NCBI GenBank assembly: GCA_964388595.1
Contig: CAYMAX010000018.1
Coordinates: forward strand, 1-26,195
DNA length: 26,195 nucleotides
DNA from: CAYMAX01 sp964388595
Lineage (GTDB): Bacteria; Bacteroidota; Bacteroidia; Bacteroidales; UBA932
Direction of reading: 5' to 3'
In this document: one piece after another, positions 15,168 to 23,086 of the stretch
Position numbering within the stretch: position 1 is the first letter of the stretch
Layout: each line of letters starts with the position of its first letter
Notes under the pieces: generated by a model
The model's database searches: none
What the model was told of the DNA's origin: nothing
What the model saw: the letters and a program-made list of their open reading frames with translations, nothing else
Translations under genes and position numbers: made by a program

Positions 15168-17138
15168 ATGAATAATACTCAAAAGAAAAAGCCAATACCT
15201 CAGAAGCCCAAATTTAACTACTTCTGGATAATACTTCTGATAGGATTATTTTCCATATACCTGATAAGGTCATTCTCTTCACCAAGTACCGTCAAGACAG
15301 AATGGTTAGTGGTCAAGGAACAAATGATTCCCGCCGGAGATGTTGAAAAGATAGTCTATCTTACCAATCTCCATCAGGGAGAGGTCTATATTCGTGATAA
15401 CGCCCTCGCCAAATATACCAATAAATATTTCGGAGGCAAGACACCGCGCATGGGCCCCCATTTTTATTTCATTGTATCTGACAATTTCAACGCAGAGGAG
15501 ACTTTCGAACAAAGTCGTATGTCACTTCCTGAAAATCAACGTTTCACACTTGTCACCGAAGAGCGCAATGACTACATGGGCAAGCTCATTGAATGGGTAG
15601 TTTTCCCTCTCCTCCTGTTTGCCATTCTCTGGTTTATCATGTTCCGTCCCATGCAGAAAGGGATGAATGGCGGTATGGGCGGTGGCGGAGGTATTTTCTC
15701 TGTCGGTAAATCCCAGGCCAAATTGTTTGATAAAGAAAATAATGTCAAAGTCACTTTCAAAGATGTGGCTGGCTTGGAAGAGGCCAAAGTCGAAGTGATG
15801 GAGATAGTGGATTTCCTTAAAAAACCCTCCAAATATACAGCTTTGGGAGGCAAAATCCCCAAAGGTGCACTTCTTGTAGGCCCTCCTGGCACAGGTAAGA
15901 CACTGCTCGCCAAAGCCGTAGCGGGTGAAGCAGATGTCCCCTTCTTTTCCATTTCAGGTTCTGATTTCGTAGAAATGTTTGTGGGAGTCGGAGCATCCAG
16001 AGTGAGAGACCTCTTCAAACAGGCCAAAGAAAAAGCCCCTTGCATAGTATTTATAGATGAAATCGACGCAGTGGGCAGGGCAAGAAGTAAGAATGTCGGT
16101 TTTTCATCCAACGATGAGAGAGAAAACACTCTCAACCAGCTTCTTACCGAGATGGACGGATTTGGTTCCAACTCAGGCGTCATCATCTTGGCAGCCACCA
16201 ACAGAGCCGATGTCCTCGACAAAGCCCTCATGCGTGCAGGTCGTTTTGACAGACAAATCAATGTCGACCTTCCTGAATTGAAGGAGCGTCTCGAGATATT
16301 CAAAGTCCATTCAAGAAATCTCAAATTAGTACCCGGATTCGATCTCGATTTCCTTGCCAAACAGACTCCCGGCTTTTCCGGTGCCGATATTGCCAATGTT
16401 TGCAACGAAGCTGCGCTGATAGCAGCTCGTAAAAATAAATCTGTCATAGAGAAACAGGACTTCCTCGATGCCATCGACAGAATAGTCGGCGGATTGGAGC
16501 GCAAGAGCAAGATTATTGCTCCTCAGGAAAAGAGGACAATAGCATTCCACGAAGCAGGTCATGCTGTAGTCAGTTGGATACTTCCCAATGCCAATCCACT
16601 GCTCAAAGTGACCATTATTCCTCGAGGCAGAGCACTCGGAGCAGCATGGTATCTTCCTGAAGAGAGACAGATTACCACTACTGAACAGATGATGGATGAG
16701 ATGGCCGCCACCCTCGGAGGTCGCGCAGCTGAAGAGATTATCAACGGTAAAATCTCCACAGGTGCCATGAATGACCTTGAGAAGGTGACCAAACAGGCCT
16801 ATGCCATGGTAAGTTATTTCGGTATGAGTGAAAAAGTTGGAAATATCTCATTCTATGATTCCTCAGAAAATGCCGGATACAATTTCAACAAACCATACAG
16901 CGAGAAGACAGCCGAGCTCATCGACCATGAGGCCAAATCTCTGATAGATTCTGCCCATAAAACAGCTCTTGAAGTACTTAAAGCGAATATCGACAAGTTC
17001 ACCACTCTCGCCCAATTGCTCCTTGAAAAAGAAGTTATCTTCAGTGATGACCTCGAGAAGATATTCGGTCCCCGCACAGGAGATGCCAAGACCCCCGATT
17101 CCCTAAATCCTACAGAGCCTACACCATCTCAGGCATAA
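15168..17138 (+). CDS. ftsH: ATP-dependent zinc metalloprotease FtsH
   Basis: FtsH is a membrane-bound AAA+ protease that degrades misfolded membrane proteins and unstable cytosolic regulators. The 656 residues show a first membrane segment at about 15-35, an extracytoplasmic FtsH_ext domain to about 138, and a second membrane segment at about 142-162. A Gly-rich linker (GGMGGGGGIF) leads to the AAA+ domain with Walker A GPPGTGKT (238-245), Walker B CIVFIDEIDAVGRAR and the SRH region ATNRADVLDKALMRAGRFDR. The M41 peptidase has HEAGH at 461-465 and third zinc ligand D536 (MNDLEKVT). The C-terminal tail is Pro/Thr-rich. All catalytic residues are intact. It sits one base after rsfS and ten bases before cdsA. 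Confidence 0.97.
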   Translation: MNNTQKKKPIPQKPKFNYFWIILLIGLFSIYLIRSFSSPSTVKTEWLVVKEQMIPAGDVEKIVYLTNLHQGEVYIRDNALAKYTNKYFGGKTPRMGPHFYFIVSDNFNAEETFEQSRMSLPENQRFTLVTEERNDYMGKLIEWVVFPLLLFAILWFIMFRPMQKGMNGGMGGGGGIFSVGKSQAKLFDKENNVKVTFKDVAGLEEAKVEVMEIVDFLKKPSKYTALGGKIPKGALLVGPPGTGKTLLAKAVAGEADVPFFSISGSDFVEMFVGVGASRVRDLFKQAKEKAPCIVFIDEIDAVGRARSKNVGFSSNDERENTLNQLLTEMDGFGSNSGVIILAATNRADVLDKALMRAGRFDRQINVDLPELKERLEIFKVHSRNLKLVPGFDLDFLAKQTPGFSGADIANVCNEAALIAARKNKSVIEKQDFLDAIDRIVGGLERKSKIIAPQEKRTIAFHEAGHAVVSWILPNANPLLKVTIIPRGRALGAAWYLPEERQITTTEQMMDEMAATLGGRAAEEIINGKISTGAMNDLEKVTKQAYAMVSYFGMSEKVGNISFYDSSENAGYNFNKPYSEKTAELIDHEAKSLIDSAHKTALEVLKANIDKFTTLAQLLLEKEVIFSDDLEKIFGPRTGDAKTPDSLNPTEPTPSQA

Positions 17139-17148
17139 TCTCCATATT

Positions 17149-17979
17149 ATGAAAAATCTGCTTATCAGGACTGCAAGCGCCATCGTTTTTCTCGGGATTA
17201 TGCTCGCAGCCCTGCTATGGTGTCCCCAGGCATTCGGAGTTATCTTCTCTCTGATAGTTCTGATAATGATGAACGAGTACCTTACTGTCACTATGAAAGG
17301 GAGACATCCTCTGGCCCAATTCTTTTCCATTCTCGCCGGAGTATTGTTATTCTTTCTGACCTATCTCATCATGTGCTATTCTATAGATGTCAAATGGCTT
17401 CTTCTGATACCTCTGCTGCTGGTAGCGATTTTTGTTACCATCCTTTACGACAGAGAGAGACAGTCATATCTCTCCTACCCTTTTCTTCTGACTGCGATTC
17501 TCTACATAGCACTTCCATTTACCATGCTCCATCTCATCTCTTTCGACATGTTGACCGGGGCGTTTAACGGCAAAGTGGTGCTGTCACTGATGATAATATT
17601 GTGGTCAGGCGACGTGGGAGCATATATTTTTGGGATGACTTTCGGTCAGAAAAATGGTCATAAGCTATTCCCTTCCATCTCCCCTCACAAATCATGGGAA
17701 GGCTTTTTCGGAGGATTGCTGCTCGCCATTCTTGCAGGATTCCTGCTTCACTACTGGGGGATGATGCACTATGGATTGGTTCACTCTTTGATAATTGCAC
17801 TATTGATTTATTCGTTCGGAACACTTGGCGACCTTGCTGAATCTCAGCTCAAACGCCATTTTGGAGTAAAGGATGCAGGTAACATTATGCCGGGGCACGG
17901 AGGACTTCTCGACAGATTTGATGGAGCTCTTTTGGCATTCCCTGTAGCAGTATCCTACATTTTATTACTCGGCCTGTAA
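17149..17979 (+). CDS. cdsA: Phosphatidate cytidylyltransferase (CDP-diglyceride synthase)
   Basis: CdsA converts phosphatidic acid and CTP to CDP-diacylglycerol, the precursor of all major phospholipids, in the inner membrane. The 276-residue protein is highly hydrophobic, with about seven or eight membrane segments. The family signature lies in the C-terminal third: SQLKRHFGVKDAGNIMPGHGG (232-252), then DRFDGALLAFP (255-265). Upstream, LWSGDVGAYIFG (151-162) and SPHKSWEGFFGG (178-189) match the conserved substrate-binding region. Length is normal. It lies ten bases after ftsH and eleven before psd, the enzyme acting two steps later, so the pair form a phospholipid unit. Confidence 0.95.
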   Translation: MKNLLIRTASAIVFLGIMLAALLWCPQAFGVIFSLIVLIMMNEYLTVTMKGRHPLAQFFSILAGVLLFFLTYLIMCYSIDVKWLLLIPLLLVAIFVTILYDRERQSYLSYPFLLTAILYIALPFTMLHLISFDMLTGAFNGKVVLSLMIILWSGDVGAYIFGMTFGQKNGHKLFPSISPHKSWEGFFGGLLLAILAGFLLHYWGMMHYGLVHSLIIALLIYSFGTLGDLAESQLKRHFGVKDAGNIMPGHGGLLDRFDGALLAFPVAVSYILLLGL

Positions 17980-17990
17980 TTTAGTATATT

Positions 17991-18683
17991 ATGAGGATTC
18001 ACAAAGAAGGCAACACATTGATTATCACTTCAGTCGTTTTATTCCTCATCATTGCGACCCTGCTTTTCTATTTCTTTGGTATCAAGATATGGACCTGTCT
18101 CGTCTCCCTGATTCCCTTTATTTTTGTTGTTTTCTTTATCTCCTTTTTCCGAAACCCCATACGTCATCCATCAGGGGATGATTATAAGGTCACCGCTCCT
18201 GCAGATGGCAAGATAGTGATAATCCAAGAAGTGGAAGAGGGAGAATATTTCAAGAAAAAGGTCCTTCAGATATCGGTTTTCATGACGTTCTTCAACGTTC
18301 ACATCAACTGGATACCAATCAATGGCATAGTCACTTTCTTCAAATACCACCCCGGTCATTATTTGGCTGCGTGGCATCCCAAATCCTCTACCAAGAATGA
18401 GAGGACTACGGTAGTTTTCAAGAACAAAGATGGGCAGGAAGTGCTTTGCAGACAGATAGCAGGTCTATTCGCCCGAAGGGTGGTCTGCTATGCAGAGACA
18501 GGCAAAGAATTCAAATCGGGAGATGAACTTGGTTTTATCAAATTCGGCTCCAGAGCAGATGTTTTCATCCCTCTTGATTCAGAGATAAAAGTACATATCG
18601 GAGATAAAGTCATCGGGTCAGAGACCATCATCGCTGAACTCTCCCATCACCAGACTGACGATAGTAAACATCAATATTTATGA
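17991..18683 (+). CDS. psd: Phosphatidylserine decarboxylase proenzyme (short, PSD-A type)
   Basis: Psd decarboxylates phosphatidylserine to phosphatidylethanolamine. The 230-residue precursor is of the short form. It has two N-terminal membrane segments (about 9-29 and 34-52), followed by FFRNPIRHP and TAPADGKIV. VFMTFFNVHINWIPINGIV (97-115) carries conserved His residues. FGSRADVFIPL includes the G186-S187 site, where self-cleavage would generate the pyruvoyl group on the alpha chain. It follows cdsA by eleven bases. Its stop overlaps the start of the M20 dipeptidase by four bases. The phosphatidylserine synthase expected between CdsA and Psd in the pathway, and often next to psd in this phylum, is not in the window. 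Confidence 0.94.
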   Translation: MRIHKEGNTLIITSVVLFLIIATLLFYFFGIKIWTCLVSLIPFIFVVFFISFFRNPIRHPSGDDYKVTAPADGKIVIIQEVEEGEYFKKKVLQISVFMTFFNVHINWIPINGIVTFFKYHPGHYLAAWHPKSSTKNERTTVVFKNKDGQEVLCRQIAGLFARRVVCYAETGKEFKSGDELGFIKFGSRADVFIPLDSEIKVHIGDKVIGSETIIAELSHHQTDDSKHQYL

Positions 18684-20032
18684 AACAATATATTCAAGAC
18701 AACAAAGAGCGATTCCTTAATGAATTATTCGATATTCTCCGTATTCCCTCTGTCAGTTCCGAAGAGTCACATCGCGCAGATATGACATTGTGCGCAGAGA
18801 AGTTTAAATCCCTTCTTTTAGAGGCTGGAGCAGACAAGGCAGAAGTGTACCCCACCGATGGTCACCCTGTGGTCTACGGCGAGAAACTTATCGACCCATC
18901 CAAGCCCACTATCCTCATATACGGACATTATGATGTACAGCCGGTGGACCCCATTGAACTCTGGAAGACCCCCCCATTCGAACCCTCTATCAGGGATGGG
19001 GCCATCTACTGCAGAGGTGCCAACGACGATAAGGGACAGTCATTTATGCACATCAAGGCATTTGAATATCTAAATAGGAAAGGACTTCAGAGGCACAATA
19101 TCAAATTCATATTTGAAGGGGAAGAAGAGATAGGTTCCAAATCACTCGAATCGTGGGTAGAGACACATAAAGACCTACTCGCCTGCGATATCATCCTTGT
19201 CTCAGACACCACTATGATATCGGAAGAGGTACCCTCTATCAACTGCGGTATGAGAGGTATCTGTTATATGGAGATAGAGGTCACAGGACCCAATAAAGAC
19301 CTTCACTCTGGACACTATGGAGGTGCCGTAGTCAATCCCATCAATGCTTTGTGTCATATCATCAACCAGCTCATTGACAAAGATGGTCATATCACCATCA
19401 AAGGATTTTACGATGATGTGATAGAGTTATCTGAAAAGGAGAGAAAAATGTTGGCCCGCGCACCATTTAACCAAGAGAAATACAACAAATTCCTCGATAT
19501 CGATGATGTGAACGGAGAAAAAGGTTACACTACTTTGGAGAGGACGGGCATTCGTCCCTGTCTGGATGTCAACGGCATAGTCGGAGGTTTCACAGGAGAG
19601 GGTTCCAAGACGATTATCCCCACTTCTGCCAAAGCCAAAGTCTCTATGAGGCTCGTTCCCAATCAGGAGTACAAAAAAATTGCGGATTTGTTTACCAAAT
19701 ATGTTCTCTCAATAGCTCCCAAAGGGGTAAGGGTGAAAGTCACACAGTGTCATAGCGGCAACGGTTTCCTGATTCCCATCTCTTCGGGAGCATACCAAGC
19801 TGCCGCCCGTGCCGTCAAAGAAGTTTATGGTATCGAACCTGTCCCCAGCCGTGGAGGAGGCTCTATCGCCATCTTGGCTGATATGCAACATATCCTGCAC
19901 GCAGATCCCCTTCTCATGGGATTTGGCCTCGAAAGAGATACAATCCACTCCCCCAATGAAAGTTACCTTCTCTCCCAGTGGGAAAAGGGTATGGAGTCAA
20001 TAGCTCTTTTCTATAAATATTTTGACAAATGA
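18680..20032 (+). CDS. M20 family metallo-dipeptidase
   Basis: The 450-residue protein is a cytosolic dinuclear zinc peptidase of the M20A/F type (dipeptidase or carboxypeptidase-like). Motifs are ILIYGHYDVQPVDP (H83, D85), WKTPPFEPSIRDG, YCRGANDDKGQ (D116/D117 region, bridging ligand) and FEGEEEIGS (E148/E149). The dimerisation-domain motif DLHSGHYGGAV follows, then GGGSIAI and SPNESYLLSQWEKGM near the C terminus. No signal peptide is visible. Its ATG overlaps the psd stop by four bases and its stop overlaps the pyrF ATG by four, so translation is probably coupled in both directions. It is a different subfamily from pepD and from the exported M20D enzyme. Substrate preference cannot be read. 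Confidence 0.93.
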   Translation: MKQYIQDNKERFLNELFDILRIPSVSSEESHRADMTLCAEKFKSLLLEAGADKAEVYPTDGHPVVYGEKLIDPSKPTILIYGHYDVQPVDPIELWKTPPFEPSIRDGAIYCRGANDDKGQSFMHIKAFEYLNRKGLQRHNIKFIFEGEEEIGSKSLESWVETHKDLLACDIILVSDTTMISEEVPSINCGMRGICYMEIEVTGPNKDLHSGHYGGAVVNPINALCHIINQLIDKDGHITIKGFYDDVIELSEKERKMLARAPFNQEKYNKFLDIDDVNGEKGYTTLERTGIRPCLDVNGIVGGFTGEGSKTIIPTSAKAKVSMRLVPNQEYKKIADLFTKYVLSIAPKGVRVKVTQCHSGNGFLIPISSGAYQAAARAVKEVYGIEPVPSRGGGSIAILADMQHILHADPLLMGFGLERDTIHSPNESYLLSQWEKGMESIALFYKYFDK

Positions 20033-20868
20033 CATACGATGAATTATACCGTCAAACTGAACTGAAGCAGACTTCTCTCTGCATAGGTTTGGATAGTGAT
20101 ATTGAGAAAATTCCCACTCATCTTCTGAAATACAAATATCCTCTCTACGAATTCAACAAAGCGATAGTTCAGGCTACTGCCTCTCTGTGTGTGGCTTACA
20201 AGCCTAACACCGCATTTTATGAGGCACAGGGTCATCAGGGATGGAAACAGCTTGAGATGACAGTCGCCTATATTCGTCGTCACTACCCCGAGATATTTCT
20301 CATCGCAGATGCCAAAAGAGGTGATATCGGCAACACCGCCGACAAATATGCAGAAGCCTTCTTCCAAAAGATGGATTTCGACGCTGTGACCCTCTCCCCT
20401 TATATGGGATTTGATGCCATACAACCATTTCTTCGCTATGACGGCAAGTGGGCTATAGTACTTGCACTTACCTCCAATGCTTCCGCCTTTGATTTTCAGA
20501 TGACACGTCTTTCTGAAGAAGAAGAACGCTATATGTTTGAGAAAATCATAAAAAGAACTTCTACTGAAGTAGAAAATTGCTATGGTCATCACCACGAGCG
20601 ACTTATGTTCGTTGTGGGAGCCACTCATCCCAAGATACTTCAAGATGTCCGTGCCATCTGCCCTGACAATTTTCTCCTCGTCCCGGGTGTAGGCGCCCAG
20701 GGTGGAGACCTTAATGAAGTGACCAAGTTTGGCCTCAATTCTCACTGCGGTCTTCTCATCAATAGTTCGAGAAATATTATATATGCTTCATCAGGCAAAA
20801 ATTTCGATAAAAAGTCTCGTGAGGAAGCTACTAAATTCCAGAAAATATCTATCTTTGTTGCTCACTAA
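20029..20868 (+). CDS. pyrF: Orotidine 5'-phosphate decarboxylase (group 2 type)
   Basis: PyrF makes UMP from orotidine 5'-phosphate, the last step of de novo pyrimidine synthesis. The 279 residues fit the longer group 2 form (TSLCIGLDSDIEKIP near the start, KPNTAFYEAQG at 58-68) rather than the ~230-residue E. coli type. The catalytic Asp-Lys-Asp network is in ADAKRGDIGNTA (D94, K96, D99). Phosphate-binding residues lie in LVPGVGAQGGD and the C-terminal INSSRNIIYAS. The ATG overlaps the upstream dipeptidase stop by four bases. A promoter-like box for the next gene lies within its last codons. Confidence 0.95.
   Translation: MTYDELYRQTELKQTSLCIGLDSDIEKIPTHLLKYKYPLYEFNKAIVQATASLCVAYKPNTAFYEAQGHQGWKQLEMTVAYIRRHYPEIFLIADAKRGDIGNTADKYAEAFFQKMDFDAVTLSPYMGFDAIQPFLRYDGKWAIVLALTSNASAFDFQMTRLSEEEERYMFEKIIKRTSTEVENCYGHHHERLMFVVGATHPKILQDVRAICPDNFLLVPGVGAQGGDLNEVTKFGLNSHCGLLINSSRNIIYASSGKNFDKKSREEATKFQKISIFVAH
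20850..20857 (+). promoter_or_regulatory. -7 promoter element candidate for the small lipoprotein, inside pyrF
   Basis: TATCTTTG matches TAnnTTTG and lies 28 bases before the lipoprotein ATG, within the last six codons of pyrF. No -33 TTTG at the standard distance was found, so support is the single box plus its spacing. Confidence 0.35.
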
Positions 20869-20884
20869 CTTAATTTTTATTGCA

Positions 20885-21109
20885 ATGAAAAAAATTATCC
20901 GTAAAGCAGGCGCCCTCGTTTTCGGGCTTGCACTTTTAGCATCACTCGCTTCCTGCGAGAAATCAGGTGCTCAGACATGTCACTGTGTTACTAAATATTT
21001 AGGTGAGGTCGTTCTTACAGAAGATGTTGACATCACAGAAGGCAAATGCTCAGACCTGAACACTTGGGTAGCCCTTGTAGAATCAGGTATTACTTGTACT
21101 TCTAAATAA
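20885..21109 (+). CDS. Small Cys-rich lipoprotein, function unknown
   Basis: The 74-residue product starts with a lipoprotein signal peptide: KKIIRKAG, a hydrophobic core, then the lipobox L21-A22-S23-C24. The mature 51-residue protein has four further Cys residues at 32, 34, 55 and 71. They include a CHC motif, enough for two disulfide bonds in the periplasm. I do not recognise the family. The Ser at +2 would not suggest inner-membrane retention by the E. coli rule, but sorting in Bacteroidota differs (surface export signals are Asp/Glu-rich after the Cys; here EKSG follows). The frame is open back to 20729 inside pyrF, but the signal peptide fixes the start at 20885. It is 16 bases after pyrF and ends 16 bases before a strong terminator. 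Confidence 0.85.
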   Translation: MKKIIRKAGALVFGLALLASLASCEKSGAQTCHCVTKYLGEVVLTEDVDITEGKCSDLNTWVALVESGITCTSK

Positions 21110-21125
21110 TTGCTGCTTTACTATT

Positions 21126-21158
21126 AAAAAAAGATGACCGTTTTGGTCATCTTTTTTT
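21126..21158. terminator. Bidirectional intrinsic terminator between the lipoprotein gene and clpX
   Basis: A perfect 14-base inverted repeat spans 21126-21139 and 21145-21158 with loop GTTTT. The core GATGACC/GGTCATC is flanked by seven A on the left and seven T on the right, so each strand reads as hairpin plus U-tract. It ends the pyrF/lipoprotein transcript. On the other strand it overlaps the clpX stop codon and ends the tig-clpP-clpX transcript. Confidence 0.92.
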
Positions 21159-22395
21159 ATGCTCTCATCGTACCGGTGAAGGTAGAGAGCTTATCTTTTG
21201 CGTAAGAAAGAGAGACGTTAAAGGATTTTTGACCGGAACCCGGGGTGTCATACATCGGGTCCAGCAGGATAGTCTCGCATATAGAGCGCAAGCCTCTGGC
21301 TCCAAGATTGAATTTAATAGCAGTATCGACTATAAGCTCCAGTACCTCATGTGGTATGACAAGCTTCACTCCATCAAGCTCGAACAACTTGACATATTGC
21401 TTGATAAGGGCATTCTTAGGCTCAGTAAGGATCCTCAAAAGCGCATCCCTGTCCAAAGGGTCAAGGTGTGTGACTATGGGCAGACGTCCCACAATCTCAG
21501 GTATCAGGCCATAGGCTCGAAGGTCTTGAGGGGCAATATATTGCAATAAATTTTTCTTATCAATACGGGAATTTAATTTTTGGGCACCATAACCCACAAC
21601 CTGTGTATTGAGCCTTTGTGCAATACGCTTCTCTATCCCTTCAAACGCACCTCCACAGATAAAAAGTATATTTTGAGTATTGACTGCTATCATCTCCTGC
21701 TCGGGATGTTTCCTTCCCCCCTTGGGCGGGACATTGACGATACTTCCCTCCAAGAGTTTTAGCATAGCCTGCTGTACCCCCTCTCCGGAGACATCTCTGG
21801 TGATAGAGGGATTATCACTCTTACGTGCTATCTTATCTATCTCATCTATAAAAACTATCCCCCGTTCAGCCCTTGCCACATCGAAATCAGCTTCCTGAAG
21901 CAGACGAGTGAGCATTGTCTCGACATCTTCTCCCACATATCCGGCCTCAGTAAGAACAGTAGCATCTACTATGGCAAAAGGGACATTGAGCATGTGAGCT
22001 ATGGACTTGGCAAGAAGAGTCTTTCCGGTACCTGTAGCCCCTACCATCAGAATATTGGATTTATCAATGTCCAGGTCACTTGAAGATGGATTGTTGATAC
22101 GTTTATAATGGTTATAGACAGCCACTGAAAGATACTTTTTGGCTTTGTCCTGGCCTATGACATACTGGTCGAGAAAATCGGTAATTTGCTTGGGAGTCTT
22201 CTCAATGAATTCCTTTGGAGCCTGACTATTGGATTTACCGGACTTACGAGTCTTGGTGCCGATAATATCGACCACATAGTCCGATACAGTCATAGCACAC
22301 TCTGTGCAGATGGCGGCAGTGTCCGTTTTCAGAAAAATATCTACTTCTTCTTCACTTCTGCCACAGAGAGCACATTTGAGCTTCGTCTTGGGCAT
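21157..22395 (-). CDS. clpX: ATP-dependent Clp protease ATP-binding subunit ClpX
   Basis: ClpX is the AAA+ unfoldase that recognises substrates and threads them into ClpP. The 412 residues begin with the zinc-binding domain (C8, C11, C30, C33). The AAA+ core follows with Walker A GATGTGKT (119-126), Walker B IVFIDEIDKIA (D184, E185), pore loop GYVG (152-155) and RKH loop GGRKHPE. The ClpP-docking loop, IGF in E. coli, reads VGY (267-269). Length is normal. It lies two bases after the clpP stop, last in a three-gene operon with tig and clpP. Its stop codon overlaps the right half of the bidirectional terminator. Confidence 0.97.
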   Translation of the reverse strand: MPKTKLKCALCGRSEEEVDIFLKTDTAAICTECAMTVSDYVVDIIGTKTRKSGKSNSQAPKEFIEKTPKQITDFLDQYVIGQDKAKKYLSVAVYNHYKRINNPSSSDLDIDKSNILMVGATGTGKTLLAKSIAHMLNVPFAIVDATVLTEAGYVGEDVETMLTRLLQEADFDVARAERGIVFIDEIDKIARKSDNPSITRDVSGEGVQQAMLKLLEGSIVNVPPKGGRKHPEQEMIAVNTQNILFICGGAFEGIEKRIAQRLNTQVVGYGAQKLNSRIDKKNLLQYIAPQDLRAYGLIPEIVGRLPIVTHLDPLDRDALLRILTEPKNALIKQYVKLFELDGVKLVIPHEVLELIVDTAIKFNLGARGLRSICETILLDPMYDTPGSGQKSFNVSLSYAKDKLSTFTGTMRA

Positions 22396-22397
22396 CG

Positions 22398-23081
22398 TTA
22401 TTGTTTTTTAGGGATTTCAGTACGGACCAGTATTTGGTCCACCATACCATATTTGACAGCCTCAGGAGCAGACATCCAGTAATCACGGTCGGCATCTTTT
22501 TCAAGTTGCTTGGTGGTCTTGCCTGTATGCACCGACAATATCTCGTAAAGTTCGTTTTTAAGATTTCTGATCTCGCGTGCGGCTATCTCTATGTCAGAAG
22601 CCTGACCCTCTGCCCCACCCATCGGCTGATGTATCAGCACGCGGGAATGATTCAAGACAGAACGTTTGCCTTTGGCTCCAGCAGTAAGAAGAACTGCCGC
22701 CATAGAAGCAGCCATGCCGGTGCAGATAGTAGCGACATCAGGAACTACCAACTGCATCGTATCATATATGCCGAGTCCTGCATATACCATCCCTCCGGGG
22801 GAATTGATATAGATTTGTATGTCAGTGTTGGGATCTGTAGATTCGAGAAAAAGAAGCTGAGCCTGAATAATATTGGCTACATCATTGTCTATCGGAACAC
22901 CCAAAAATATGATTCTGTCCATCATAAGTCTCGAGAAGACATCCATAGATGCGACATTGAGCTGTCTCTCCTCGATAATCATGGGATTGATATATCCTGC
23001 AGTAGTTTTCGAATATGAGTCAAGAGTAAGGCTGCTTATTCCTAACTTGTCTTTAGCAAATTTGTCAAATTCTGTAGCCAT
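22398..23081 (-). CDS. clpP: ATP-dependent Clp protease proteolytic subunit ClpP
   Basis: ClpP forms the double-heptamer serine protease chamber that degrades proteins fed by ClpX. The 227 residues carry the catalytic triad: S126 in GMAASMAAV, H151 in VLIHQPMGG and D200 in DRDYWMSA. The oxyanion-loop motif YINSPGGMVYAG lies at 91-102. The N-terminal part is about 30 residues longer than mature E. coli ClpP and could include a processed propeptide. The nucleophile segment reads SMAAV where E. coli has SMGAF. The gene starts five bases after tig and ends two bases before clpX. Confidence 0.97.
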   Translation of the reverse strand: MATEFDKFAKDKLGISSLTLDSYSKTTAGYINPMIIEERQLNVASMDVFSRLMMDRIIFLGVPIDNDVANIIQAQLLFLESTDPNTDIQIYINSPGGMVYAGLGIYDTMQLVVPDVATICTGMAASMAAVLLTAGAKGKRSVLNHSRVLIHQPMGGAEGQASDIEIAAREIRNLKNELYEILSVHTGKTTKQLEKDADRDYWMSAPEAVKYGMVDQILVRTEIPKKQ

Positions 23082-23086
23082 AATTG

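Noticed and set aside
15572..16510. A 312-residue minus-strand open frame
   Set aside because: It lies entirely antisense to ftsH, is Ser/Leu/Pro/Arg-rich without recognisable motifs, and ftsH is intact.
20044..20745. A 233-residue minus-strand open frame
   Set aside because: It is antisense to intact pyrF, with no domain, signal or promoter support.
22401..23018. A 205-residue plus-strand open frame
   Set aside because: It is antisense to intact clpP, with a Cys/His/Ser-rich composition typical of a shadow frame.
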